This document shows positions 49,835 through 62,000 of a DNA stretch of 64,000 nt, in pieces; positions within the stretch are counted from its first letter, which is position 1, and every line of letters starts with the position of its first letter. The DNA comes from Promerops cafer. Taxonomy: Eukaryota > Chordata > Aves > Passeriformes > Nectariniidae. The notes under the pieces are model-generated. The model saw only the letters and a list, made by a program, of their open reading frames with translations, was not told the origin of the DNA and searched no databases. Location: contig VZSE01010018.1 of the NCBI GenBank assembly GCA_013398275.1, forward strand, positions 999,256 to 1,063,255, written 5' to 3'. The position numbers and the translations under genes were made by a program.

Positions 49835-52800
49835 GGGGATTTTGTTTTTCTCTGAAATTTGAAGCAGGATACCACCATGCCAGGACTAAGTTTTTGGGGG
49901 GTGTGAAAAGGACAGCTGATACTCTCACACTGCACACAAACACATTTATTTCAGTCTGGCTTGACATGGTAATTTTTAAAGTTTTCTGTCTACCTGATGA
50001 ACTGAAGAGTGAATCTCTGAGAGCTCTACACTGAATATTCTCTGCTGGTTCCATTGCCACAAGTTCTACAGAGTGACATGAACAATATTCTGCCATATTT
50101 AATCTGCAAAGCTCTATATGAGGATGTGGATCATTAAATGAAAAGATCAAATGTCAGATACTTCCCTTTCTTCATTAACACAAAAACTACCTAGTTTCAT
50201 CTGCATAGGTAGACCAATTGAGCATCCTACATTTTACAACATCAAGAGTTCACATAATTTTAGGAAATTTGCATAGACAGAAGAATGCAGTGAGCTTTTC
50301 AGAAATCAGAAGGACTCTTAATATCACAAAAGTAATAGCAGATTTCTTTTTAGCTGAAATCAGGTTAATAACTGGCTCTCCTCTCATGCATTTTTATCAA
50401 CTGTAAGTTTTTAAATATCTCCCTAATCCCCCAGTCATCATGAAGGTGCACTGACCCTCAGCTTTACCAAGCTGTAACTTCAATTACACTAGTCTGTGAC
50501 AAAGTTAATTAAAATATACTTCCATAGCAGCAGAATATAGTGGCAATACAAATGAGAGCATAGAAAAATGAGATGATGTGACAGTAAAAAGGAGTTTAAG
50601 AATTAATTTGAAAACCACATGAAACAATCCATCAACTGTTACAATATCAAATCCTTAAAATTTCCATTATTTATTTCTGTAATGTCACTAGTAAACAGCC
50701 TCCTGATACTCAAACTCAGCTGTGTCTTGGAATTTATGTAGCACGTCGCACTCACATAATTCATTCTTTATTTCCACCTATTTATCAGCCCTTCTCATTG
50801 ATACAGAATAGAAACCCTCATTCAAAACACTACTGAAGAGTACCTATCATGTACAGCTGATCAAGCTGATTGCTGAATCCAAATGAACAGCCAGCCAAAA
50901 CTCTGCTCCACATAACTGGATGAAGTGGATACACTGGGAAAAAGAGGGTGCATGAGTAAAAGCTTTTGGGATTTGAGCCCCTGGACTCAGATGGTCTAAA
51001 TTCAATTGTGTTGCCAGCAGATTAAAGATAACAGATTCATCAAAAAATATTAGACATTGCTGAAACATTATGGTTACAAATTTCTACAAAATACTATCAA
51101 TGTTGCAGAAAATACCATGTAATTTACAGAACTCCAAAAGTGTGCTTTAATAGTCACTTCCTACAAATTTTGACAACATCTAACAGCAGTCATTTTATGC
51201 TCCCCCTTCCCCCTTTCTTTCTGAAATGTTTTTTCCACTCTGATAACAGTAAATTTGTCTCAGGGTAACACTGTATTTTCACACAATAACACTGCATTCT
51301 AGAAATTACTTTTTTCATTAATTTATATTTTTGCAATTGTATATATACAGTACACAGTAATATGATGGATGCCCTATTCAGAACCCAGCTACATTATTAG
51401 ATGTACAACATTTTGATATCACCAACTTTGGAGCAAGCAGGCAGCTGAAAGCAAAATGGAAGAAAAAGGAGAAAAAAAAAATCATCTGGTGGATTGAGCA
51501 GGCAATGAGACAAACGATAGAAGTTTAGTGTTCCCAGCGAAAATATTTTAAAAGAATGCTATCAAATTGAATTGTTACTTCACCAAGGAGAGGAGAAAGG
51601 CAAAGGACACTTGGTGAACATTAGCAAAAAAGCTGGCTTTAGTGGTGGACGACAGTGATCTACAGTTCTGCATAATAGGCTCTTTGCTCTATAAATCTGC
51701 TCCACTCCAGAGCACTTCCCCAAGTAGGTGATATATTTCTAAAAAGTTCCATCTAAATGTCACCCTGAAAGCTTGCCACGCTGAGGACCATTCTAAATGT
51801 CAGAACAGTCTCACGCGACCTGTGACAGAATTTAGGATTAGTCTGTGCCACATCTTCCTAAAATGAATTTCTAACACTAAGTTATGCCTTTGGAATTTGA
51901 ATTCTGATCTGTGCTGTTATTCAGTCTCCTTCCATTCAAAAGTACAGACTTTATTTTTCAGTTTATCTCGTTTTTCAAGGCTCAATACACCTGGAAAAAG
52001 CAATGAAGAATGTTACAGTAGAACACATTCTTCTGGCATCCTTTGAAAGAACTAATGTGAATCATGGCTGCATTTTGTATTTTAATCTTTGCACAAATAC
52101 CAACTCTTTTACAGAATGCAGAGAAAAGTAAATTCCATTAGCTCCACTGTAGACAGAAATGAACATGAGATACAAAAAGGCTGGATCCTTACAGCTGTCA
52201 TAACACAGAATCAGACACAATCTTTGAACACCTTTGAAGAAAAAAGTGACTGAAATTCATTAGACATTTAAATTTGACCTAACCAAGATAAAGAGGCATT
52301 AAAATGAAGGCACTAGTATATAAAAGGGAAAAAAAATTACAGAAAATAAGTATGAAATTAAAAACTTTCACAGTTCATATTCACACCAAGGACAAACATG
52401 CATTAATTTATAGGAGAACCACCACCTGGTTTTCAATGGGTTTATAAAATGATTCACATTATATTCACATTTTAGGGTTCCATTATCATTAGCACCCATT
52501 TACTCTTTAGTGTCAACTCATTTTATATTAGTTATTGGAGAACCAAAGTAGGGAGAGCCACTGACAGAAGAATGATTCTTGGTGCATATATAGGATACAA
52601 ACTCTAAATGTTTTCTGTGGTTTGGTGCATTCAAAATATTTTTTGATAAATTGTGTGTTTTAGTAAGATGTAAGCTTTAGCTGAAGCTTCACCTTGGAGA
52701 AAATTGATGCTCTTTCACAAAATATTTTCACATAACTTGTAAGACACAGCAAAAGTACCATTATTCAGAAGGACAATTAAAGTTTAAAAGGAAAAAAATT

Positions 52801-53895
52801 TCATTAATGAAAATGACAGATTAAAAAATGCCTTCTGAGCCACATTGCACCAAAATTTATATAGAGTAAAAGAATATTTTATTACATAACATAAGACCAT
52901 GTAGTCCAAGGGTAAATGTTGGTGCACATCTCAAGGAGCACAGTTGGAGATTATGCAATAGGCAGCTTCAGCTGCAGCAGCATCTGGCTCGTGACTACAA
53001 AACTATACAAATATAAAGCACGTGCTTTTCTGAAGTGCTGTTCTTTTCTTGGAAAAATCTGGGCAAAACTAATACAATAATCTAGTCTGAGCTTAATTAT
53101 TATACAAGATATGCCAAATAAAACATCAAGCTCAGGCTTAAGTAGGACTTGAGGGAATCATAAGCCATATGCTGGCCCTCTGAACCAAAATTAATTTAAT
53201 CTTAAAGACTATATAGGTCATTGTCATAACAGTTTGAATGAGAAAATTGAATTGGGGGCCAGTATTCATCTCATACTGCTAACAGTAGTCCTTATCACTT
53301 ATTACTGTAATAAAAAGGTAGCCCACAAACTAGAGAGGGTATATGAAAGAGGTTAATAGCACAGTCATCTAAATGTACAGTTAGTACTCTGCCAGATTCA
53401 CTGATTGAGATTTTATTTACTGTTACTCTACTGCATCCTGCATTACCAAGCATAAAATAAACTGCATTTTTATAGCACACTGTAACTATTTTATGACTTC
53501 TATTTATTAGAAATACTTTTTCTGTTTTCAGATAAAATATATGGAAATACTCAAAAAGATGGATGCGTTATTCTGTCATTTTTGTTATAAAGTACTTAAA
53601 AAATACTTCAAAAATCTTTAAGATTTACTTTGTTTGTTCTGTTGCATATGTGCCACTGGGTTAAAGTGATAGGTAACTCCACAAATTTTACCTGGAAATT
53701 TCATTGTGTTATAGAAATGCTGCCTGTGATGTTCCACAGAGCTTTCAAGATTTCATTTCTGTACTAAACCAAGTGGCTGTGCTTTATACACTGTCACATG
53801 GTCAGCATACCTGATGGATTAAAAAGCTCCACCATCCCAACTCACCTTAAACACGTTAAGCTTCAAGAGAAGCTGAAAACAGCATTTGTGTTTAT
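49835..53895. other. Unique non-coding DNA
   Basis: No transposon or gene recognised. The minus-strand stretch 49,994-50,113 is open in one frame between an acceptor (CACATCCTCATATAG) and a CAG/GTAGAC donor; see the findings. The rest consists of AT-rich, stop-rich frames. Confidence 0.5.
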
Positions 53896-54484
53896 GCTGA
53901 AAGACGCCTCAAGGACACTGGTCACAGCCAGCACAAATTCATAAGAGAAAAGTCCTTCCTAAGAAACTTCATTTCCCCTTATGACGAGGTATACTGGGTA
54001 ACTTGCCCTGGTGATCAGGGGAAGATTGTTGATGAGATCTTTCTGGATCTCAGTAAAGCTTTTGATACTGCCTCTCCCAAGATCCTTCTGGATAAAAGGT
54101 CCATCCCACAGCTGGATAAAGACATCATGGGATGGGTGAGAACTGGCTCACAGGTTGGGCACAAAGGGTTACAGTGACTGGGGGGACATCAGACTGGTGA
54201 CCTGTCACTAGTGGGGTTCCAGAGGGCTCCATCCTCAGCCCTGTGCTCTTCAACATCAACATAAATGACCTGGTCACAGAACTGGAAGGGAGACTAAGTT
54301 TGGCAATGATACTAAATTGGGAGAAGCTCTTCACTCCCTCAGACAAAGACAAGTGCTGGATTCTACACCTGGGATGGGAAAACCCTGGATTTTCACACAC
54401 ACAGAGGAAGGAGAGGGTGGAAAGCCATGCTGTGAAAAGGGCCAGTGGCAAGTTGAATCTGAGTCAGCAGTTCTCTGGCAGCTG
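53896..54484 (+). mobile_element. CR1 LINE pol (ORF2) remnant
   Basis: A decayed reverse-transcriptase segment in sense orientation. Diagnostic phrases are AGACGCCTCAAGGACACTGG, ATCTTTCTGGATCTCAGTAA, AGCTTTTGATACTGCCTCTCC, ATCAGACTGGTGACCTGTCA, CTAGTGGGGTTCCAGAGGGCT and GTGCTCTTCAACATCAAC. The catalytic box region survives as GGCAATGATACTAAATTGGG. After this the sequence jumps to AGTGCTGGATTCTACACCTG, and the CR1 match resumes at GGCAAGTTGAATCTGAGTCA. Frames are broken by stops, frameshifts and at least one deletion of well over 100 bp. It is a dead fragment. Confidence 0.88.
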
Positions 54485-54686
54485 TGTTTGGGGCCTTGTA
54501 TTTATTGCTTTGATTTCTGGCAGACCTCAGCAATCATACTCCAGTAACCCTTTTTCAGTAGGGGGTGGACCCATGCAGAAACAGAGGGAGAGCAGGTTGC
54601 AATAGAAGCAGCCAGCATCCCACTGATTCCTATGCTTTCCTCTCCTGAACCTCTTAAAATCACAATCCACATTTCTTCTAGGATAC

Positions 54687-55127
54687 TGTTGGCACTGCTG
54701 CCTAAAGAGGCTACTTTGAACAGAAGCTAGACAGTGTTAAAGGAAAAAAGTAGGTATTTATTAAAAGGCCTTCCAAGGATACACCTTGGCCAGTACAAGA
54801 GCCTGGCCATGGCTCCACCCAAGATGGATGATGGGTCACGTGTTTTCACACTTTTGTAAGTTTTGGTCCATTTACATATTGGGGTGAATTGTCCAATTAC
54901 AGCTTCAGGTTATGAAGTCCCAACCTCCCAGATTGCTCTCCCCAATTCACTGTTTATATTTTTTGGGCCCAAAGCTGCAACAATGTCCTTGGTTCTCAGG
55001 CTGGAAAAGGATTGTTTTGTCTAACTAAACTCTGAGGAGAACTTACTAACACTTCATATGAAATTCAGAGTTATATACTAATGCAGTACAGAATCTGGGA
55101 ATATGAAAGGTAAAACTTAAGGCATCA
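54687..55127 (-). mobile_element. Solo ERV LTR, passerine type
   Basis: Reading the minus strand, about 440 bp run from TGATGCCTTAAGTTTTACC through GGCCCAAAAAATATAAACAG, TGTAATTGGACAATTCACCC, a degraded TATA region (ACTTACAAAAG near 54,851), a polyadenylation signal AATAAA at 54,757-54,762, and AACACTGTCTAGCTTCTGTTC, ending near GTGCCAACA. The TG...CA ends and AATAAA placement are typical of a retroviral LTR, and I recall closely similar LTRs in songbird genomes. No internal retroviral genes and no second LTR are present, so this is a solo LTR left by recombination. I could not find an exact target-site duplication, so the ends are uncertain by about 10 bp. Confidence 0.8.
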
Positions 55128-58100
55128 GCATAGGCAGCTACATATTAACAAGGGTACAATCAAATGGGAGACAGAATAAATTTTTTTGTCTTTGCTCCTA
55201 TTAACAGTGTCACAAACTAAGTCTGGCAGCACAGGACTACAGGAATGAAAAAGCACGCAGAAACTGAGAAGCTAAAAAAACGCTCTCAAAAAATTGACGT
55301 AAAGCTTGTACAGACTTTCACTGGGATTAGTTCACTTTCAGATATTACTTGACCCTTCTGATGCTCTCTGGATGTTATGTGACAAGACTCGCACAGAACG
55401 ACTCTAACCTGTCAAGTTTAACTTGGGAAGATGTTACTGAAATGTCCCTGCTCATCAGTCCATGGCATTCATCTACCTGGGGACCCAAAGTCTGAGAGTT
55501 ACAGGTCACATTACTGTACATGAGCACGTGATCCATGCAATAGAAAGTGTGCAGCCAAACTACCAATGTGCACACTGAAAAATAACCTCCTCCCACCTCC
55601 AAGAGAAAAACTCTCAACAAGTGACAGATGACTGACAGTCCAGATCATGTATCATATTTTATGCAGCTTTTTTTTTTTTTTGCTGGATCAGTATGCAGGT
55701 TTCAAGTATTTGCAGGTAAAATCTTAAATAGTTTTGAAAGGGAACAGCTAAAAGAAACAGGAATCCTTGCAAAGTAAATTTTTCGTATGATACTTGATGT
55801 GTAATGGGAGCCATACAACAACTGATCTGGAGTCACCCAAAACTGCCTTTCTTTTGAAACACTATGAAAACAGAACACACACACCAGATGACTGCACACT
55901 TCAGTTCAAAGCAGCAACTTCACCCTCACTGCCCCAACACAAGCCACACTGGTCAAGCTATGTGCTGTAGTCAGGTATTTTCCCCCTCACACCACTCCCC
56001 AAGTTATTCTGTGAAAAATCTATCTCACTCAGATGAGGAAATAGTCTTTTTAAAACATACTGATTCACCCCACAAGGTTTTTCCTTACTAAACCACTGTA
56101 TTTTCTGTTGAGTTTTAAATTCCCAGCTGGTTTGGGGGCAGAGGGGTACATTTGAAATAGGTACTTGGATTTGCAGGAAAATATTTGAATGCTAAATTAA
56201 GGATGGGCTTAGGAAGAGCTGGGAGGGTCTGGTTTTGTTGGGTTTTACCCTGCAGGAGCTGCCAAGACTCAGAGAGCCAGAGGACTCATCCCAGGTCTCT
56301 ACTCCATCACCTGTTTTCAAATCCAAGGAACTCCAGTACTTAGGAGGAATATTTTTACTGGAGAAAAAGGAGAAAATCCATGCTGTTTTCAACCAAGGAA
56401 TCAGAAAATCCTCTTTTGCAGAGGCTGATGTTTGCGGAGTAGTGACTACATTTTCCTCAGAGGCTAAATACTGCCTGCTGGCCATGCTCCTGACAAAGCA
56501 GCAACTCCAGCTTACTCAAGGAAAAAACCCAAACTGCGCCAAGATACCAGTAATGACAAAGTGGAGGCAGGTAACTAAAGTGAGGCAGGAAATTTTCCCA
56601 GTAGCAGTAGTGGATGACCAGAGAGGTGAAGCTGAGCCTGGGAGAGGGAGCTTGCTGCTCCTCTCCCTGCAGGACATGGCTGCTCCCATCCCTGACCCCC
56701 TGGCCATTCTCAGTGGGCACCCCAGCACTGCTGCAGCCTCACACTGGGGCACCCCAGGCCCATTCCTGCCCTGCTGGGCACGTCAGGATTTCTCAGGAGA
56801 GAAAAGCACCTTTTCTACCTGTATAAAAAAGTAATTTAAGCTCAAATTCTTTCTTTAAAAGTAAGTGTAATCTTTTTTAAAAATCTCTTTGCTTTTCTCA
56901 TCAATTTTTATATTCCCTTAACTTCCTTCTATATTCCTCCCAGGCTTTTCTTGAATCTTTTCATCACACAATTGTTTTCCCCGCTTATCTGCAATTGCAT
57001 TTTTCACTTGTCCATCCACCTTGGCCTTTTTTCCCCCTGCCTTCCCTACCCATACTGTAGTTATAGCTCCATAACCAAGTCACCAGTGGGCAACCATTAA
57101 CTCATCTTTCAATGCTTTGTTTCCCTTCTGTGTTCTTTCTTTATATTCAATATCCATCCAGCACTTCACTCTTGAACTTCATCTGTCTAGGTCTTCATAT
57201 TGCTAAAAAAAGACCAAAACAGGTTTTGGTTGCCCCTCCAGTGCACTCCCTGTCCCCCAAAGCACTGGTGTGACATTTGACTGTGCTCACTGCCTGAACA
57301 GGTGCCTGCAGGAGCAAACTTCTCCCCACCAGCCCTTGCAAAGCAAAGGAGATCCTGCACTGGCAAGTAAAAGAGCCCAAGAAAGCAAAGAAAGGACAAA
57401 TGTATAACAGTGAATATAAAGAACAAAATGGAAAGGCAAGAAATACAAAATAACAGGCCTAGCAATATTATCTTACAAGCAGGACACATTTTCACATTAA
57501 AGCAAAAACAAAAACTCCCAGAAAAACCGAAAGAACCCACACCACAACTATGTATGAAAAAGCAAATAGTAAAAAATATTTCATTGTAGAAATTATTAAT
57601 TCAAAACATTTTAAATTCTATATTTAAAAATTTAGTTGTAACACCATTGAATGTGTGTCCTGCCAAGCTACCACAGTACCTCCTGCTAGTGACAACTAGG
57701 TATTTGGACCTCTTTCTACGTTATGTATTATTTATACTCTGCCAGCTCTCCCCATGGGATGCCTCTGACCAAAAAGGGGCTCTGGCCTCTCTGGCCACCA
57801 GCCTTGAGCACCACCACAGCTGTCACCTACCATGGCAGCTGTGCTGACCCAACCACAATGTGCTTCTCAGCAGCCAAAAAGTCAAAACCAATCAGCTCTG
57901 GCTGTCCTTTCAAGTGCTATGCAAACTATACATGTACACTTACAAAGAGTCTCATATACCAATTCATACATTGCCTTTTTGGGTAGAGCTTGGTCATACA
58001 CTCAGATGCCAACCAAGCTTCCAGTGCCTAGCAGCTCATACTTGTTTCCCTATTTTTGAGACAGGGAGGAGCAATAAAAACTGAATAGTCCACCAAATCA

Positions 58101-58996
58101 ATTAGATAGGTACTCTGGTTCTGCTTCTCTCTACTTCTAATTATCCCAGTCTGCCAATGTTGCCGGTGTCAGCACAGCTTCACATACCAGACCATGATAA
58201 TTAGCAGCACAAACTCCTGATCTCTGATGTAGGAATTTCCACCAATTAACAAGTTAACAGTTAATTAGGCTTAAACAAAAAAAAAAAAAAAAAATCTCAT
58301 CATCTGGTGCTTGTGCAGCCTGAAATCCTCAATTACACTGTGGTAGTTTAGTTGCAAGGAGCAAGGCAGGTGAGGAGCTGTGAAGCCAGGCAGATTGGGA
58401 ACTCCAGCATCTGGGAGGTGCTGTGAAACAAAAGGCAGATGCTGGCATTACAGCTGATAATGATACCACAGAACTAATTTTCCCTTTCCTTAAAGGAAAG
58501 CCCCATCCAGGGTTAGCATTGCAATTGTATTCTGTGTTTTGTTATAATTATTAAATCAACATCTATCTAAGGAACAAGCCATCAAAACCAGCAGCCATGT
58601 AAAACAATTTTTCACAATCAGAAGTTATTTAGCTGGAGCTAGCTCAAAATACCAAGTATTTATAGTGAAATGTTTAAGGTGCTATGTATTTTTGCAGCAG
58701 AAGTCAGAGTAGGGCTAAATGAATGCAAGTGGCAAACATTATAAAAAGGCTAATTTATCAGAAAAAATAAGATGGTTTTGGTTTTACTTATAACTTGAAT
58801 AGTCCCATTTGTCAAATATTCAAATAACAAGGTGATTTTTTTTAGTTTGTGAAATCTATCATCTTACCAAAAAAAAAAAACAACAAAAAAAACCAATTAC
58901 AAGACAACTACTAAAGGTGAGTGGAGAAAAACAGCTTCACTACTGCCTCACACCCAAGTCATAATAAAAGAGACAAAGCAGCAGGCTTAGTCAATC
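55128..58996. other. Unique non-coding DNA with one long plus frame
   Basis: No gene recognised. A 14-nt poly-T lies at 55,668-55,681. A plus-strand frame of about 199 codons ends at 56,834; it has no ATG near its start but contains a good acceptor (GTTGGGTTTTACCCTGCAG at about 56,254), and the part at 56,600-56,800 is GC-rich. An 18-nt poly-A lies at 58,277-58,294. A small palindrome (CTTTCCTT, A, AAGGAAAG) lies at 58,484-58,500. Confidence 0.5.
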
Positions 58997-59022
58997 CAGC
59001 TGTTTCCAGGTGGAAACAGCTG
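58997..59022. repeat. Perfect 12-bp-arm inverted repeat with two E-boxes
   Basis: CAGCTGTTTCCA, a GG centre, then TGGAAACAGCTG: 24 of 26 bases pair perfectly. Each arm starts or ends with CAGCTG, itself a palindromic E-box, and carries GGAAA/TTTCC. As DNA it could be a dyad binding site; as RNA it would fold only with an enlarged loop. No transposon end or longer arm homology is visible on either side. Confidence 0.75.
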
Positions 59023-62000
59023 TTCTCTGTTGGGTTTTAGCAATATGAAAAGTAAGACAAAAACCATGAAACAAATAGCTTGTTCTATCTATTTCTTTCC
59101 TTCATTAAGAAATTTAGACGTGTCTTTTCCTGATAATGATTGGATTTCCTCCAAATTCAGAGGGCTGCCTCTCACGCACTCATTCCTGCCCTTTCAGAAG
59201 AATTAATGCATTTACATATTTAGCCTATCTTTGGTATCAAATTTGGTAACTTCACAACCCAAGCAGAATTTTAGTAGTTCACATGCAGATCCTTAGAGTC
59301 ACCAGCTGACCAACCCTAGCACCATCTGCAAGTGGTCCTCAGCTTCAACAGGGCTGCAGTTACCCATCTGAACTTCTGATTGTGCTCCTCAAGTCCTCTT
59401 GTTGTGTTGGTGGAAAGGCTGTGAGCACTCCTGCATTCTCAGAGTCTGTTTGGCCTTAAACAAGTATAACCTACTCAAAAAAAAGTTCAGATTGTATGGT
59501 ACAATGAATGACTCTGTTTCTCTCCTTAAATAAAGAGCTGAAAATCACATGATTTACAAGGTACTATAGGCATTGAGGCTTTGTTCCTTTTTTTCCAAGG
59601 CTACTACTACAAATAGGACAAAAAAGGAGGAAAGATCTCTGCATGTTATGTGCTCCATGCCAGCTGCTAACCACCCATGAATGTGGTCTCCCTCCTTAAC
59701 ACCTCCTGACACACGTGTGAGACAAATGAATATTTCAGGACTCCAGTGTGAGTACACAGAGCTTGGGTTGCAATGAGATCTGCCTGCTGTCACTGCCTAG
59801 GGGATGACGCCACAATGAGTTCCTATTATCATAATTTCATCTTCAAGAGGTGTTTGTTTTAAGACAATACCCAGACATCGAGGATTTTTATTTTAGCAAC
59901 TGCCTTGTTAGCAAATTATAAAAGTAGTTTCTAGTATAAACCTTTGCAGCTATCATCACACAAACAGTATCTTGGTAAGGATCTGAAATTACATGAATCT
60001 GTTAAAGTTTCCAAATATAGGAACTCGTTCTTTAAATTCAAACTGCTGATCAACTAAAATGTTCATCTCTGGAGGTCCCACAGTATTATGACAGCAGCTA
60101 TGATGTCCATCCAATCAAAGTGAAAGGCAAGAGAAAATAAACCCCATAATCTTAGCTCCAAATTAACTTTCAACTTCATTTGGAGGGGAAAAAACAGAAG
60201 AACTACTCCCTTAATTACAGATTTTCTTTCTTTCTAATTAACCAGAATAATTGAAGCATGACTTCTTAAAAGCCTCTTGCCTAACATCTCCCACAGTGGA
60301 AGCTTTTTGCTATCTGCCAAACAATATTAAGTCTTGAAAAACTTCTGGCTGGGTAATCTGCTGGCTAATACTACTGCACAGGGTACACAGTATCTTTCTT
60401 AAAAGCCCTCGTGACTTCAAAAAGTATAATTAAAGTTCTGTTGGTTTTTCAACTCTGATTCTTCCAAATAGAATAACTAGAGATTTCAAAAGAGAAAATA
60501 TCGTCTCTTGATAATTTGAGATTCATAGAAGCACTATTTAAAATCTGCTCTCATTATGGCTTTTATACATTAAAACAAAAAAAACCACATTAATGGTAAT
60601 GCTATTATTTAATAAAAGCTGGGGTTTTTTTCCACACATTGCAGTCTCAGCATGGTTTTGCATCATCCTGTTAAGTAAAATGAAATAGTTCCATCCAGTG
60701 GTCTTCCCTAGCATTGCAAAACTGAGATCAGAAAGTTAAGTGACAACATCTTTGCACCAAACTAATTGCAAAAATGACCTAACATCAATGGGAAGGGCAA
60801 AAGTGACTTACTGAACTCACACAGTAAGTGTTTAGTATTGTAGCAGCATGATCAGATCACAGTTCTATAATAGCTTTCTATTTGTACAACACATCTGAAA
60901 GCAGATTTACCTGGTTACAAGTACTTTGAAATCATAATGCAAAATAAAAAATTTCACTTAATTTCTTAATTAGTATAAAAATTCATACTTCCATAGTGTG
61001 AGATTATAACTAACTCTGAACATCAAAAACCTGTCTTCTCTTCTCTAATTTTCGTAACATTCAGCATCCAGAGGATCCAATACAGAGCTCACTATGCTAA
61101 AAGATACAAAAACACAGACAAAGAGACTCTCCTAGGACCTCTCAGCATTGTTTATGTCCCCCAAATGTTTCAGCTGGAAGTGCCAATTCCAGATGTATTG
61201 GTCACAGATGACTGACAGCAACTTCTGTAGCTTAGATACAACTGGGGAAAAAAAAAGCAAAACATTTTTTTATTGTCTCTCTGACCCACTGTTCCTTCAG
61301 CCCTTGGAAAAAAAAATGAACAAACATGTCAGTGGAGTCCATTTGGCATCTTAAATGACAGGGAAAATATTTGTCATGTGATTGCACACACAGTGGTTGC
61401 GGAAAACACCAATGAATTTTACCAAATTGCCTACAAATTAGAAAGGCAAAGCAGGATCTGACAATGAGGTTCAGGTAGCACGCTGCACATTTTGGTGTTG
61501 TGTTAGCAACTTTCACCACTGCATTCATAAATATAAGATTCTGTTAACTCTTTCTGGTGTTCTGGATAACCTTCCTCTGACAGCGACGGTTTCTGCTTGC
61601 CCAGTTCCAGGTCATTAACATCAGTCAAATCCACAAGACAGAGATCTTGACCTTGTCAAATCCAGTCATTCAAAAGACAGCTTCAGTTTGGGAAAAAGCA
61701 CAATGTGAGCTGCTATTTTTAGGTTCTGTGCAGTGGCACAGAGTCTTTGTTGTTAAATAAGCATTATACTCCCCACCCACAACTGGGCTTCTCTCTTCCA
61801 GCAGCCCATATGGTGCCGCTCATCTTTCCTCCCTCTCCTCCCCTTTTGTGCTGTTTCAAAATCCCTAAGATCCAAGCACAGGATGCATTATGAATAAAGC
61901 CTTCTTCACACTCCTTTCTCCATATAAGCCCTGCCACTAACTTAGAAGCCATTTCCCTATTCAAATATCAGCAAGCAAAGCTCCCCAAAAAGCCTAACCC

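Noticed and set aside
49659..50150. 163-codon minus-strand frame taken as a single gene
   Set aside because: It starts from a non-ATG codon and runs into the possible CR1 scrap near 49.8 kb. Only its upstream part is kept, as a candidate exon.
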